Below are positions 1 to 10,411 of a DNA stretch of 13,930 bases, piece after piece; within the stretch, counting starts at the first letter, position 1, and the number at the start of each line of letters is the position of its first letter. Source of the DNA: an uncultured Gilliamella sp. (GTDB lineage Bacteria; Pseudomonadota; Gammaproteobacteria; Enterobacterales; Enterobacteriaceae). Location of the stretch: positions 1 through 13,930 of the forward strand of contig CALYQY010000062.1 of the NCBI GenBank assembly GCA_945291235.1, in the 5' to 3' direction. The notes below the pieces were generated by a model. It saw only the letters and a list, made by a program, of their open reading frames with translations, ran no database searches and had not been told where the DNA came from. The translations under genes and the position numbers were made by a program.

Positions 1-92
1 TCGCTATTGCCGGTGCAGAAAAAATTATTGAACGTTCTGTTAATGAAGCCGCTAATAGCGACATCATTGATAAACTTGTAGCGGAATTATAG
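1..92 (+). CDS. atpF: ATP synthase Fo subunit b, C-terminal end (partial)
   Basis: The window opens inside this gene. From base 3 the frame reads AIAGAEKIIERSVNEAANSD and ends LVAEL before a TAG stop at 90-92, which matches the C-terminus of E. coli subunit b nearly residue for residue. Subunit b forms the membrane-anchored peripheral stalk that holds the F1 head stationary, and this C-terminal part contacts the delta subunit and F1. The membrane anchor and most of the coiled coil lie upstream of the window. It is followed 13 bases later by atpH, as in the enteric atp operon. Identity is firm from the sequence and the gene order. Confidence 0.96.
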   Translation, partial: AIAGAEKIIERSVNEAANSDIIDKLVAEL

Positions 93-105
93 GGAGATTA
101 GAGCA

Positions 106-639
106 ATGGCTGACTTAATTACGGTTGCTCGCCCTTATGCTAAAGCTGCTTTTGATTTTGCGGTAGAAAAAAACAGCATCGAATCATGGCATAAAATGTT
201 GGTGTTAACATCCCAAGTAAGCAAAGATGCACAAGTAAGAAGCATCTTAACATCTGACATGAAAACCGATTCGGTAGCAAATTTACTCATCAATATCTGT
301 AAAGATGTCTTAGATGAGTTTAGTACTAATTTTATTAAGATAATGGCCGAGAACAAGCGTTTATCCCTTCTTCCTGAAGTGTTAGCTCTGTTTGAACAAT
401 ATTGCTTAGATAAAGATGCCCAAGCAGATGTGGATGTGATTTCTGCCAGTGAGCTAACAAGCGAACAACTTAATAAGATTTCTATCGCTGTCGAAAAACG
501 TTTATCACGAAAAGTAAAACTAAAATGTCAAATCGATAAATCGCTCATTTCTGGTTTTATTATTCGTACGGGCGATATGGTTATTGATAGTAGTATCAGA
601 GGACGTCTAAATCGACTAAATGACGTTCTACAGTCTTAA
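106..639 (+). CDS. atpH: ATP synthase F1 subunit delta
   Basis: This 177-residue protein is the delta (OSCP) subunit, the same length as the E. coli protein. It joins the peripheral stalk (subunit b) to the top of the alpha3beta3 head. The N-terminal helical domain begins [20 protein letters not shown], the conserved opening of the family, and the C-terminal region has the conserved [19 protein letters not shown] stretch near residues 149-167. The start is well supported: AGGGAG at 91-96 overlaps the end of atpF and lies 9 bases before the ATG. It ends 11 bases before atpA, in keeping with one polycistronic message. Nothing unusual was seen. Confidence 0.97.
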   Translation: MADLITVARPYAKAAFDFAVEKNSIESWHKMLVLTSQVSKDAQVRSILTSDMKTDSVANLLINICKDVLDEFSTNFIKIMAENKRLSLLPEVLALFEQYCLDKDAQADVDVISASELTSEQLNKISIAVEKRLSRKVKLKCQIDKSLISGFIIRTGDMVIDSSIRGRLNRLNDVLQS

Positions 640-650
640 GGGGACTGATA

Positions 651-2192
651 ATGCAGCTAAATTCAACTGAAATAAGTGAACTAATTAAAGAGCGGATAGC
701 TCAGTTCAATATTGTGAGTGATGCTCACAATGAAGGAACGATCATCTCAGTAAGTGATGGTATCCTTCGAATCCACGGATTAACTGATGTCATGCAAGGC
801 GAAATGATTGCATTACCAGGCAACCGATATGCAATGGCATTAAACCTTGAAAGAGATTCTGTTGGTGCGGTGGTCATGGGACCATACGAAGACTTATCTG
901 AAGGGATGAAAGTACAATGTACTGGCCGTATTTTACAGGTACCAGTAGGTGATGGTTTATTAGGCCGTGTTATTAACACACTTGGTGAACCAATTGATGG
1001 TAAAGGTTCGATTCAACATGACGGCTTCTCACCTGTAGAAGTTGTTGCGCCAGGCGTTATCGATCGTCAATCTGTTGACCAAGCGTTACAAACTGGTTAT
1101 AAAGCAGTTGACTCAATGATTCCAATTGGTCGTGGTCAACGTGAACTTATCATCGGTGACCGTCAAACCGGTAAAACCGCATTAGCCATCGACGCCATTA
1201 TTAATCAACGTGATTCTGGTGTTAAATGTATCTATGTCGCAATCGGTCAAAAACAATCAACTATTGCTAACGTAGTGCGTAAACTTGAAGAGCACGGTGC
1301 ACTTAAAAATACCATTGTGGTTGTTGCATCAGCATCTGAATCAGCAGCATTACAATACTTAGCACCTTACGCGGGTTGTGCTATGGGAGAATACTTCCGT
1401 GACCGCGGACAAGATGCACTAATTGTTTATGATGATTTATCGAAACAAGCCGTTGCTTATCGTCAAATTTCATTACTACTTCGTCGTCCACCTGGACGTG
1501 AAGCTTATCCTGGTGACGTGTTCTATCTTCACTCACGTTTACTTGAACGTGCAGCTCGTGTTAACGAAGCTTATGTTGAAGAGTTCACTAAAGGCGAAGT
1601 AAAAGGTAAAACCGGTTCATTAACTGCGTTACCAATTATCGAAACTCAAGCGGGTGACGTTTCTGCATTCGTACCAACTAACGTAATTTCGATTACAGAT
1701 GGTCAGATCTTCCTTGAAACCAGCTTATTCAACTCGGGTATCCGTCCTGCGGTAAACCCAGGTATCTCGGTTTCTCGTGTAGGTGGTGCGGCTCAAACTA
1801 AGATAATGAAAAAATTATCAGGCGGTATTCGTACAGCACTTGCACAATATCGTGAATTAGCCGCTTTCTCACAATTTGCATCTGACTTAGACGAAGCAAC
1901 AAGAAACCAATTAAGCCACGGTGAAAAAGTAACTGAATTACTCAAACAAAAGCAATATTCACCAATGACTGTTGCAGAGCAATCAATTGTACTTTATGCC
2001 GCTGAGCGTGGTTATCTAGAAGATGTTGAACTTGCTAAAGTATTATCATTTGAAACAGCACTTCTATCTTATGCCCATAGTCAATATGCCGATTTTGTAA
2101 AACAGATCGACGAGACAGGCAATTACAACGATGAGATTGAAAGTAAGTTAAAAGCATTGCTTGAAAGCTTTAAATCAACTCAAACTTGGTAA
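651..2192 (+). CDS. atpA: ATP synthase F1 subunit alpha
   Basis: This 513-residue protein has exactly the E. coli alpha length and is collinear with it from [12 protein letters not shown] to the C-terminal FKSTQTW. It forms the non-catalytic nucleotide-binding part of the alpha3beta3 hexamer on the cytoplasmic side. The visible order is an N-terminal beta-barrel (to about residue 95), the nucleotide-binding domain with Walker A GDRQTGKT (about 169-176) and the [16 protein letters not shown] region, then a helical C-terminal domain. The arginine finger segment [14 protein letters not shown] is present (about residues 367-380). AAGGGG at the atpH stop serves as the ribosome binding site. The gene sits between atpH and atpG, 14 bases before the latter. 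Confidence 0.99.
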   Translation: MQLNSTEISELIKERIAQFNIVSDAHNEGTIISVSDGILRIHGLTDVMQGEMIALPGNRYAMALNLERDSVGAVVMGPYEDLSEGMKVQCTGRILQVPVGDGLLGRVINTLGEPIDGKGSIQHDGFSPVEVVAPGVIDRQSVDQALQTGYKAVDSMIPIGRGQRELIIGDRQTGKTALAIDAIINQRDSGVKCIYVAIGQKQSTIANVVRKLEEHGALKNTIVVVASASESAALQYLAPYAGCAMGEYFRDRGQDALIVYDDLSKQAVAYRQISLLLRRPPGREAYPGDVFYLHSRLLERAARVNEAYVEEFTKGEVKGKTGSLTALPIIETQAGDVSAFVPTNVISITDGQIFLETSLFNSGIRPAVNPGISVSRVGGAAQTKIMKKLSGGIRTALAQYRELAAFSQFASDLDEATRNQLSHGEKVTELLKQKQYSPMTVAEQSIVLYAAERGYLEDVELAKVLSFETALLSYAHSQYADFVKQIDETGNYNDEIESKLKALLESFKSTQTW

Positions 2193-2206
2193 GGGTGAGG
2201 TAACAA

Positions 2207-3076
2207 ATGGCTAATGCAAAAGAGATTAGAACGAAAATTGCCAGTATCCAAAGTACGCAAAAGATCACCAAAGCGATGGAAATGGTAGCCAACTCTAAAA
2301 TGCGTAAAACGCAGGACAGAATGGCTGCTAGTCGTCCATATGCTGAAATGATTCGTGAAGTAATTGGACATTTAGCGTTAGCTCAAATAGGCGCCAAACA
2401 TCCCTATTTAGAAGAAAGAGATGTAAAGCGAGTTGGCTATCTTATCATATCAACCGATCGTGGTTTATGTGGTGGATTAAATATCAATCTTTTCAAAACT
2501 GTCATTGCTGATATGTCAGCATGGCAAGAGAAAGGTGTTGAAGCAGATGTGGCTTTAATTGGTTCACGTGGGGTATCGTTTTTCTCTTCAGTAAAAACGA
2601 ATATTTTAACCCAAGTAACTAATTTAGGTGACGAACCCACTTTATCTGATTTAATTGGTCCGGTAAAAACAATGCTTGAGGCATATGACAACGGTAAAAT
2701 TGATAAATTATATATAGTAACCAATAAATTTATTAATACCATGTCCCAAAAGCCGACAATACAGCAATTATTACCATTACCACATTCAGAAGATAAAGAG
2801 CTAAAAGCTTCATCATGGGATTATATTTATGAGCCAGATGCAAAATCATTATTAGATGTGATTTTACGTCGTTATATTGAATCACAAGTCTATCAAGCGG
2901 TGGTTGACAATTTAGCGAGTGAACAAGCAGCAAGAATGGTGGCCATGAAAGCAGCAACCGATAACGGTGCAAATTTAATTAATGAATTACAAATTGTGTA
3001 TAACAAAGCACGTCAAGGTGCGATTACCAACGAATTAATTGATATTGTATCGGGTGCAGCTGCTGTTTCAGGTTAG
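2207..3076 (+). CDS. atpG: ATP synthase F1 subunit gamma
   Basis: This 289-residue protein is the central rotor shaft of F1, against 287 residues in E. coli. The N-terminal coiled-coil helix starts [20 protein letters not shown] and continues [13 protein letters not shown]. The C-terminal helix carries [18 protein letters not shown] and ends in the region inserted into the alpha3beta3 cavity. The conserved DRGLCGGLN motif lies near residues 84-92. GGGTGAGG at 2193-2200 directly follows the atpA stop and gives a clear ribosome binding site. A 47-base gap to atpD is the widest in this operon segment but shows no terminator. The protein rotates with epsilon and the c ring, coupling proton flow to catalysis. 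Confidence 0.98.
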   Translation: MANAKEIRTKIASIQSTQKITKAMEMVANSKMRKTQDRMAASRPYAEMIREVIGHLALAQIGAKHPYLEERDVKRVGYLIISTDRGLCGGLNINLFKTVIADMSAWQEKGVEADVALIGSRGVSFFSSVKTNILTQVTNLGDEPTLSDLIGPVKTMLEAYDNGKIDKLYIVTNKFINTMSQKPTIQQLLPLPHSEDKELKASSWDYIYEPDAKSLLDVILRRYIESQVYQAVVDNLASEQAARMVAMKAATDNGANLINELQIVYNKARQGAITNELIDIVSGAAAVSG

Positions 3077-3096
3077 TGCTAAATATTGGCTTATAG

Positions 3097-4506
<1,410 letters not shown>

Positions 4507-4532
4507 GAGATTCATTGAACGGAGAGAGTATT

Positions 4533-4958
4533 ATGGCACTAACTTCCTATCAATTAGAAGTTGTTAGTGCTGAATCTCACCTATTTTCAGGTGATGTTCA
4601 GCGAATCAGAGTCACAGGGCGAGAAGGTGAACTAGGAATCTATCCGGGTCATACTCCCCTACTTACCACCATTAAACCGGGTATGGTAGGCATTGTGAAA
4701 GCAGATGGTGAAGAAGAATTTATCTATTTATCTGGTGGCATCTTAGAAGTTCAACCGAATATAGTGACAATTCTCGCTGATACTGCTATTCGAGGCGAAG
4801 ACTTAGACGAAGCCAGAGCACAAGAAGCAGTTAGACAAGCCCAAGAGCATATTAATCACCCAAGTGATGACATGTCATTTGCCCAAGCATCTGCCGAACT
4901 ATCAAAAGCATTGGCGAAAATGCGAGTTATTGAATTAACCCGCCGTATTGGTCAATAA
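4533..4958 (+). CDS. atpC: ATP synthase F1 subunit epsilon
   Basis: This is the epsilon subunit, 141 residues from the ATG at 4533. It binds gamma and the c ring, and in bacteria its C-terminal helices can inhibit ATP hydrolysis. The N-terminal beta-sandwich holds [16 protein letters not shown] and [15 protein letters not shown], both nearly identical to E. coli. The C-terminal part is a helical pair ending [10 protein letters not shown] chose 4533 over an in-frame TTG at 4515 because GGAGAGAG at 4521-4528 sits correctly before the ATG and because family members begin just before the TYxLxVVSAE segment. It is the last gene of the operon, and a hairpin terminator follows within 15 bases. Confidence 0.97.
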   Translation: MALTSYQLEVVSAESHLFSGDVQRIRVTGREGELGIYPGHTPLLTTIKPGMVGIVKADGEEEFIYLSGGILEVQPNIVTILADTAIRGEDLDEARAQEAVRQAQEHINHPSDDMSFAQASAELSKALAKMRVIELTRRIGQ

Positions 4959-4970
4959 CTTAGTTACCAA

Positions 4971-5016
4971 AATAAAAAAGGTTACCAAAGCAAATTTAGT
5001 AACCTTTTTATTTTGT
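4971..5016. terminator. Rho-independent terminator after atpC, probably bidirectional
   Basis: GGTTAC (4980-4985) pairs with GTAACC (4999-5004) around a 13-base loop. The stem is extended by an A-rich run on the left and the tract TTTTTATTTT on the right (5005-5014), with one A bulged. The right-hand T tract suits termination of atp transcription, and the left-hand A tract would serve a minus-strand transcript. The 9-mer GTTACCAAA occurs at 4963-4971 and again at 4981-4989, so the left arm is part of an 18-base direct duplication. Confidence 0.88.
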
Positions 5017-5208
5017 TATAGCGTTACGTTCATCAATCTGTAAAGCATAAATCGCTACATCTAAAAACTCACATAGCAAAAAAATGATAATACAGGCTAT
5101 TTTAATAACATTGCCTGACTCATTTGCCAAAATTGATTTTTGATTCCGATAAATAATCGAAGTTAACGACATAAACATTTTCATAGTAAAAATCGCATTC
5201 AAACGCAC
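5008..5208 (-). CDS. Doubtful small hydrophobic frame, converging on atpC
   Basis: This is a 66-residue frame on the minus strand, and I do not recognise it. It has one hydrophobic stretch, VIKIACIIIFLLCEFLDVAI (about residues 34-53), that could cross the membrane once, with short charged ends. It lies in the only gap over 300 bases in the first half of the window and its stop falls within the T tract of the bidirectional terminator, which would fit a real convergent gene. Against it, the first start is GTG (5206-5208) with no ribosome binding site, and the internal ATGs from 5184 have none either. Apart from this frame, the gap holds only the terminator and the recC upstream region. Confidence 0.22.
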   Translation of the reverse strand: MRLNAIFTMKMFMSLTSIIYRNQKSILANESGNVIKIACIIIFLLCEFLDVAIYALQIDERNAITK

Positions 5209-5305
5209 TGCAGATACATAATCGAATATTTATAATAATAGGATACTGGATTTATTATTCGCTATCAGCGATAATTTTAGTAACTTTCTCGACATAAAAG
5301 CAACT
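5209..5305 (+). promoter_or_regulatory. Upstream region of recC with possible -10 element
   Basis: The sequence is AT-rich and contains a perfect TATAAT at 5231-5236, about 70 bases before the recC start, but no good -35 hexamer at the normal distance. A small inverted repeat TCGCT-ATC-AGCGA is centred near 5263. No purine-rich ribosome binding site precedes the recC ATG, which suggests weak translation of recC. The promoter call is tentative. Confidence 0.3.
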
Positions 5306-8300
5306 ATGTTCACCATTTACCATTCAAATCAAGTCGATCTACTCAAATCACTCGTAAGTGAATTGATGCAAAGGCAACCACTACAAGACGTATTTACGCC
5401 GGATGTTGTTATGGTACAAAGTCAAGGAATGGCGCAATGGTTACAAATTGAACTTGCCGATGCACTTGGCATCGTTGCCAATGTGGCGTTTCCTTTCCCA
5501 ACAGATTTCATTTGGCAAGTTTATCAAACATTGTTACCCGATGCGCCATTGGAAAATAGCTTCAATCCGGAAGCGATGACTTGGCGTTTATATTATTTAA
5601 TACCAAAGCTGATTGAGAGATCAGAATTTAGTGCACTAAAAAATTATCTCAATATTGATCAATCCGAAAAAAAGCTTTATCAGCTTGCAACTCGAGTTGC
5701 TCGTTTATTTGACCAGTACTTAGTATATCGCCCCGACTGGCTGGCAAAATGGGAATTGAACCAAACAGTAAATGAATTAAATCATCATCCCGATGAAATA
5801 TGGCAAGCGCAATTGTGGCGAGAGTTGATTGCAATTAGTCAGCCTTATCATCGGGCAAATATTTATCAACAGATGCTTGAAATCTTATTAGATGATAGCT
5901 TTGACCGTTCAAGATTAGCTCCGCTACCTAAACGCATTTTTATCTTTGGTATCACCTCATTACCGCCAATATATCTCTCTTTACTTTCGGCACTTGGACA
6001 GCATATTGATGTACATTTAATGTTCAATAACCCTTGCAAATGGTATTGGGGCGATATTGTCGAAAAACAGTTATCAGAGACCTTAACCACCCCAGATAAA
6101 ATCCCCAATGCATTACTCACCTCATGGGGAAAATTGGGGCGTGATAACCTTTATTTATTACAGGAATTTGAGAATAAACAAGATATCGATGTCTATGTTG
6201 ATCATGACCGCAACAGCCTGTTACATGCTATTCAACAAGATATTTTAGAACTTTATCAAAGTGAGCAAATTAATCGGGAAATTAATAAGGCGGATAAATC
6301 GATAACGTTTCATGCTTGTCACAGCCAACAACGTGAAGTTGAAGTACTTTATGACTATCTACTTTCAGCATTCGACGCCGATCCAACACTTGAGTTACGT
6401 GACTGTATTGTTATGGTTTCAGATATTGATAAATATGTCCCTTATATTCAAGCTGTTTTTGCTAATGCCGATAAGCAACGTTATTTACCTTTTACGATTT
6501 CAGATCAAAAAGCCCGGAATATTGATCCCATTGTTCAAGGTTTCTTTGCTATTTTAAATTTCCCACAAAGCCGATTTACCGCTGAAGAGCTATTTAATTT
6601 ACTGGAAATACCCGCCATTGCTGAAAAATTTGCTATAAATGAATCACAACTGACACTGTTGCGCACTTGGATCATCGAATCAGGAATTCGCTTCGGGCTT
6701 GCAAATGCACATAGCTGGTTATTCGGTCTGGAACGATTGTTACTTGGTTATACTATGAGTAGTGAACAAGGCGGCTGGCAACAAATTTTACCCTATGACG
6801 GCGCAACCGGTTTAGATGCAGAATTGATTGGTCAATTAGCTGAATTTATTAGCGTAGTACAAAAATGGTTAGTCATCCTCAATGAAAACAAACCATTAAT
6901 TGAGTGGCAAAGCTGCTGCGTTGAGCTTATTAATGATTTTTTTATTAGTAATGGTCAACGTGAAACAATTTTATTAATGATTCAAGATGAGTGGCAAAAA
7001 CTGATAACCAGCGGTTTACAGGCTAATTTTACCGATAATATCTCCATTACGATTTTGCACGACGCCATGCAATCTCGCTTAGAACAAAATCACTTAGCTC
7101 ATCGCTTTTTAGTGGGTAAAATTAATTTTTGCACCATGATGCCAATGCGATCTATTCCATTTAAAGTGGTTTGTTTATTAGGCATGAATGATGGTGATTA
7201 TCCAAGAACCTCGCTTCCACTCGATTTTGATTTAATTGCACAGCACCCAAGACGAGGCGATAGAAGTCGACGAACTGATGATCGTTATCTATTTTTAGAA
7301 GCAATATTATCGGCACAAAATCAGTTATATATCAGCTATATCGGGCGAGATATGAAAGATGACACAGAGCGTTATCCTTCGGTATTAGTCGATGAACTTT
7401 GGGACTATATAAACCAGTATTATGCTGATAATTCTGAGGATAAATTAGATTCAATATCCAAAACAGCTAATATTTTACGTGTTATGCACACGCGCACCCC
7501 ATTTAATCCGCAAAATTTTCTGAGCGATTTTAAAAGCTATGCAGATGAATGGTTACCGGCTGCATCAAATAAAGGTCAAAGTCAGTCATTTATTAGCGAT
7601 ATACCGAAAATCACTGTCGATAATATTCATGTTGATGAACTTAAACGTTTTTATCAACATTCAATCCGCTTTTTTCTACAAAAGCGATTTAATTTTTATG
7701 TTAACTATTTAGATGATACGCTACCGGATGCTGAAAATTTCAATCTCGACAATTTTCAACGTTATCAATTAAATGTCCAAATTTTAAATCAATTAATTGA
7801 TCCAGAGCGTAGCGCTACTGATAACGTTTATCCACGCTTAGCCTTAACCGGTGAACTACCCGACGGTGCATTTGGTGAAATAATCTATGATGAACAGTAT
7901 GAAGCTTTGCAACCGTTAGCAAATAAAATTATGCAAGAGCGGCTTAGCACATCAACCTTAGAAGTCAATTTAGTCATTGCGATTAACCAACAACACTATC
8001 CATTACAAGGCTGGTTAACCCATATCCAATCTGACGGTATTTTTACTTGGCGCCCGTCTAAACTTTCCATTCGTGAAGGGATTGCCTTATGGATAGATCA
8101 CCTACTGTATTGTATTTTAAATCCCGATAACGTCGATAGCCAAAGCCGTACTTATGGACGTGAAGATACCGAGTGGCGGTTTTTGCATATAAATGCCAAT
8201 AAAGCTTTAGCATTTTTAACCGATCTTGTCGAAGGCTATTTACAGGGAATCAATCAGCCTTTATTACTCCCATTGAAAAGTGCATGGAGCTGGTTGGTTA

Positions 8301-8515
8301 CAGCTTATAACTCCAAAACTGGCGAAATAGAACCGAGCGAAAAAGCTTACAATCAATTACTTAGCATCTGGCAAGGTGGTTTATACCATTTTGCAGAGTG
8401 TGACCAGTACTACGCTCGTATCTATCCGGAATTAACCGATGATTTAATTGAACAAATTACCCTTTTAGCTCAGCGATTTTTATTGCCAATATTACAACAT
8501 CAAGTAATTGAATAA
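5306..8515 (+). CDS. recC: RecBCD subunit RecC
   Basis: This 1069-residue protein is RecC, against 1122 in E. coli. It is the subunit of the RecBCD helicase-nuclease that splits the duplex and scans the 3' strand for Chi during double-strand break repair. Collinear blocks include YHSN at the N-terminus, VQSQGMAQWLQ (37-47), LFDQYLVYRPDWL (134-146), FHACHSQQREVEVL, NFCTMMPMRSIPFKVVCLLG, RGDRSRRTDDRYLFLEA and a C-terminal inactivated nuclease-like domain with GAFGEIIYDEQ. Much of the shortening comes from loops, for example after the GDIV segment near residue 250. Of the E. coli Chi-recognition residues, Gln38, Gln44, Trp70, Leu134, Asp136 and Arg142 are retained, but positions 40, 64 and 133 differ (Gln, Phe, Arg for Thr, Leu, Asp). 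recB, recD and ptrA are not adjacent; a tatD-family gene follows after 11 bases. Confidence 0.97.
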   Translation: MFTIYHSNQVDLLKSLVSELMQRQPLQDVFTPDVVMVQSQGMAQWLQIELADALGIVANVAFPFPTDFIWQVYQTLLPDAPLENSFNPEAMTWRLYYLIPKLIERSEFSALKNYLNIDQSEKKLYQLATRVARLFDQYLVYRPDWLAKWELNQTVNELNHHPDEIWQAQLWRELIAISQPYHRANIYQQMLEILLDDSFDRSRLAPLPKRIFIFGITSLPPIYLSLLSALGQHIDVHLMFNNPCKWYWGDIVEKQLSETLTTPDKIPNALLTSWGKLGRDNLYLLQEFENKQDIDVYVDHDRNSLLHAIQQDILELYQSEQINREINKADKSITFHACHSQQREVEVLYDYLLSAFDADPTLELRDCIVMVSDIDKYVPYIQAVFANADKQRYLPFTISDQKARNIDPIVQGFFAILNFPQSRFTAEELFNLLEIPAIAEKFAINESQLTLLRTWIIESGIRFGLANAHSWLFGLERLLLGYTMSSEQGGWQQILPYDGATGLDAELIGQLAEFISVVQKWLVILNENKPLIEWQSCCVELINDFFISNGQRETILLMIQDEWQKLITSGLQANFTDNISITILHDAMQSRLEQNHLAHRFLVGKINFCTMMPMRSIPFKVVCLLGMNDGDYPRTSLPLDFDLIAQHPRRGDRSRRTDDRYLFLEAILSAQNQLYISYIGRDMKDDTERYPSVLVDELWDYINQYYADNSEDKLDSISKTANILRVMHTRTPFNPQNFLSDFKSYADEWLPAASNKGQSQSFISDIPKITVDNIHVDELKRFYQHSIRFFLQKRFNFYVNYLDDTLPDAENFNLDNFQRYQLNVQILNQLIDPERSATDNVYPRLALTGELPDGAFGEIIYDEQYEALQPLANKIMQERLSTSTLEVNLVIAINQQHYPLQGWLTHIQSDGIFTWRPSKLSIREGIALWIDHLLYCILNPDNVDSQSRTYGREDTEWRFLHINANKALAFLTDLVEGYLQGINQPLLLPLKSAWSWLVTAYNSKTGEIEPSEKAYNQLLSIWQGGLYHFAECDQYYARIYPELTDDLIEQITLLAQRFLLPILQHQVIE

Positions 8516-8526
8516 TAGGAGGCTAA

Positions 8527-9318
8527 ATGTTTATTGACACACATTGCCATTTCGATTTTCCTCTTTTTACTGATGATATAACTGATTCAATCCGACAATT
8601 GCGTCAAGCCCAAATTGTCGGTTTAATCATACCCGGGGTATCGGTTAATCATTTTAATACCATATTGCAACTGGCGAACGATTACGATGAAGTTTATGCC
8701 GCTTTGGGCTTACACCCTATCTACCAACATACACAAGCCGACCTTGAGCAGCTTGGCCATATTGTTAAGCAAAAACCTAAAAAGCTGGTCGCAATTGGTG
8801 AAATTGGTTTAGATAAATATGATCAAACTATTGATTGGCAACAGCAATTATCTTTTTTTAGATCACAGCTAGCGCTTGCCAAACAGTGTGATCTACCGGT
8901 ATTAGTGCACTCTCGTAAAACCCATGACATTATCTATCATGAACTTCATCAAGCTGATTTACCGTGTCGGGGCGTGATTCATGGTTTTTCCGGTAGTTAT
9001 CAACAAGCCATGCAATTGATCAAAATTGGTTATTATATTGGCGTGGGTGGGGTAATAAGTTATGCCCGAGCGAATAAAACCCGCAACACTATTGCTCAAT
9101 TACCTCTTGAGAGTTTAGTATTGGAAACTGACGCTCCCGATATGCCATTGTGTGGTCGACAAGGGCAAGCAAATCGTCCTGAGTATATTGTTGAAACGTT
9201 TAATATTCTTTGCCAACTTCGAAATGAGCCGGCTGAGCAAATACGCAATACGATATTAACAAATACCTTGACGCTATTTAGTAGAATCAATAAAATGGAA
9301 AGACCACATAGCGATTAA
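8527..9318 (+). CDS. yjjV: TatD-family metal-dependent hydrolase, YjjV-like
   Basis: This is a 263-residue TatD-family TIM-barrel metalloenzyme. Characterised members are DNases or exonucleases acting on 3' ends. All usual metal ligands are visible: His6 and His8 in FIDTHCHFDF, Glu92 in GEIGLD, His128 in VLVHSR, His152 in HGFSGS and Asp202 in LETDAPDMPL. By eye it is closer to E. coli YjjV than to YcfH or TatD, sharing YAALGLHP, VGGVISYARANKTR and GQANRPE. TAGGAGG at 8516-8522 is a strong ribosome binding site, only just past the recC stop, so it is probably cotranscribed with recC. A nuclease role beside recC is plausible but not shown. The C-terminus carries about 8 extra residues (MERPHSD end). 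Confidence 0.93.
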   Translation: MFIDTHCHFDFPLFTDDITDSIRQLRQAQIVGLIIPGVSVNHFNTILQLANDYDEVYAALGLHPIYQHTQADLEQLGHIVKQKPKKLVAIGEIGLDKYDQTIDWQQQLSFFRSQLALAKQCDLPVLVHSRKTHDIIYHELHQADLPCRGVIHGFSGSYQQAMQLIKIGYYIGVGGVISYARANKTRNTIAQLPLESLVLETDAPDMPLCGRQGQANRPEYIVETFNILCQLRNEPAEQIRNTILTNTLTLFSRINKMERPHSD

Positions 9319-9319
9319 A

Positions 9320-9346
9320 ATAACTCTATAATTTTTATAAAGTTAT
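9320..9346. other. AU-rich hairpin between yjjV and the BASS transporter gene
   Basis: ATAACT-C-TATA (9320-9330) pairs with TATA-A-AGTTAT (9336-9346), ten base pairs with one C/A mismatch and a short loop. It has no GC-rich stem or following T tract, so it is a weak terminator at best. A TATAAT at 9327-9332 lies inside it and could be a -10 element for the next gene, but no convincing -35 was found. Confidence 0.3.
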
Positions 9347-9372
9347 ATCAATGAATCACAAGGCGGATTCTT

Positions 9373-10338
9373 ATGGCTAAACGTTATAATCAACTGTTTG
9401 TTCAATCCCTAATTTCACTTACACGCCTATTCCCTTTATGGGCAATAGTTTGTGCATTTATCGCCTATTTTTTCCCTAATACTTTTATGCCTGTGAGGCC
9501 CCATACTTCACAACTTTTAATGTTTGTGATGTTCACAATGGGCGTTACGTTAAGTATTGATGATTTTAAACGGGTGGTAACCAAACCCAAAGCGGTGGTG
9601 ATATGTACGCTCTTGCACTATATCGTCATGCCATTAACTGCCTTGATTTTATCTAAACTCTTTACCATGCGACCTGAGTTATTAGTCGGTATGGTGCTGG
9701 TTGGTAGTGTGGCAAGCGGAACGGCATCAAATGTAATGATCTATCTGGCTAAAGGCGATGTGGCGTTATCTATTACCATTTCTTCTGTTTCAACACTCGT
9801 CGGCGTTGTAGTTACCCCTATTTTGACACTTTTACTCGTCGGGACAACCGTTGAAGTGCCGGTTTGGGGTATGTTGGTGCATATTGTCCAAATCGTTCTT
9901 ATTCCTATAATGCTAGGCTTACTTGTTCACCATTTCCTTAATCCTGTCGTAAAAAAATGTGAGCGATTTTTACCTTTAATGTCGATGATCTGCATATTAC
10001 TCATTATTTGTATTGTAGTTGCAGGTAGTCATGCGCAAATTGGTCAAGTTGGCTGTACCGTTATGTTTGCCGTTATTATTCATAATGGTTTAGGACTCAT
10101 TGGCGGATACTGGGGCGGACGTTTATTTGGCTTTGATGAATCAACCTGCCGAACGATGTCGCTGGAAGTCGGCATGCAAAATTCAGCCTTGGCAGCAACA
10201 CTTGGCACAACCTATTTTTCAGCACTATCCGCACTACCTGCTGCAATATTTTCAGTTTGGCACAATATTTCCGGATCCCTACTTGCTGGCTATTGGCAAG
10301 GCAAACCTGTTAAAAATAAGAAAAAAGCCAACAATTAA
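9373..10338 (+). CDS. panS: BASS-family transporter, PanS/YocS-like
   Basis: This 321-residue integral membrane protein belongs to the bile acid:sodium symporter (BASS) family, with about nine or ten hydrophobic segments. Diagnostic parts are [13 protein letters not shown] (about 54-66), [20 protein letters not shown] (about 110-129) and the signature [15 protein letters not shown] (about 258-272). The last two resemble the sodium-binding crossover region of the family. Bacterial members include Salmonella PanS, reported to take up pantothenate precursors, and Bacillus YocS; the symbol is assigned by resemblance and the substrate is not proven. AAGGCGG ending near 9366 precedes the ATG. It lies 54 bases after yjjV and may be a readthrough gene of that unit or have its own promoter. 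The C-terminus is short and lysine-rich, as expected for a cytoplasmic tail. Confidence 0.85.
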   Translation: MAKRYNQLFVQSLISLTRLFPLWAIVCAFIAYFFPNTFMPVRPHTSQLLMFVMFTMGVTLSIDDFKRVVTKPKAVVICTLLHYIVMPLTALILSKLFTMRPELLVGMVLVGSVASGTASNVMIYLAKGDVALSITISSVSTLVGVVVTPILTLLLVGTTVEVPVWGMLVHIVQIVLIPIMLGLLVHHFLNPVVKKCERFLPLMSMICILLIICIVVAGSHAQIGQVGCTVMFAVIIHNGLGLIGGYWGGRLFGFDESTCRTMSLEVGMQNSALAATLGTTYFSALSALPAAIFSVWHNISGSLLAGYWQGKPVKNKKKANN

Positions 10339-10351
10339 TTTATATTGTTGT

Positions 10352-10409
10352 AAAATGATTTTTAACTGCTCTCCAAAGTTTACCTAAACAAAACTGGAGA
10401 GCTCATTTT
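10352..10409 (+). terminator. Probable terminator hairpin after the BASS transporter gene
   Basis: GCTCTCCA (10368-10375) pairs perfectly with TGGAGAGC (10395-10402), and AGTTT/AAACT inside the loop can extend it. The right arm is followed by TCATTTTC. Outer AAAATGA (10352-10358) can also pair with TCATTTT (10403-10409) across a bulge. It starts 14 bases after the panS-like stop. The T tract is interrupted, so termination strength is uncertain, and a leader role for the next gene is the alternative. Confidence 0.5.
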
Positions 10410-10411
10410 CG

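Noticed and set aside
2437..2972. Open frames on the minus strand inside atpG
   Set aside because: They lie fully within a highly conserved gene and look like no known protein; they are antisense shadows. The same holds for minus-strand frames inside atpH, atpA, atpD, recC and yjjV.
4515..4532. Upstream TTG start adding six residues to AtpC
   Set aside because: It has no ribosome binding site of its own, the GGAGAGAG site fits ATG 4533, and the family begins at that ATG.
4963..4989. Direct repeat of GTTACCAAA as a possible CRISPR or mobile element end
   Set aside because: There are only two 9-base copies 18 bases apart, one forming a terminator arm; no array, cas gene or transposase is present.
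6312..6557. Plus-strand frame inside recC in another reading frame
   Set aside because: The recC frame is intact and conserved across this stretch, so there is no frameshift and no sign of a nested gene.
10100..10387. Plus-strand 95-codon frame overlapping the end of the BASS transporter gene
   Set aside because: It is mostly inside the conserved signature region of the transporter in another frame and has no ribosome binding site.
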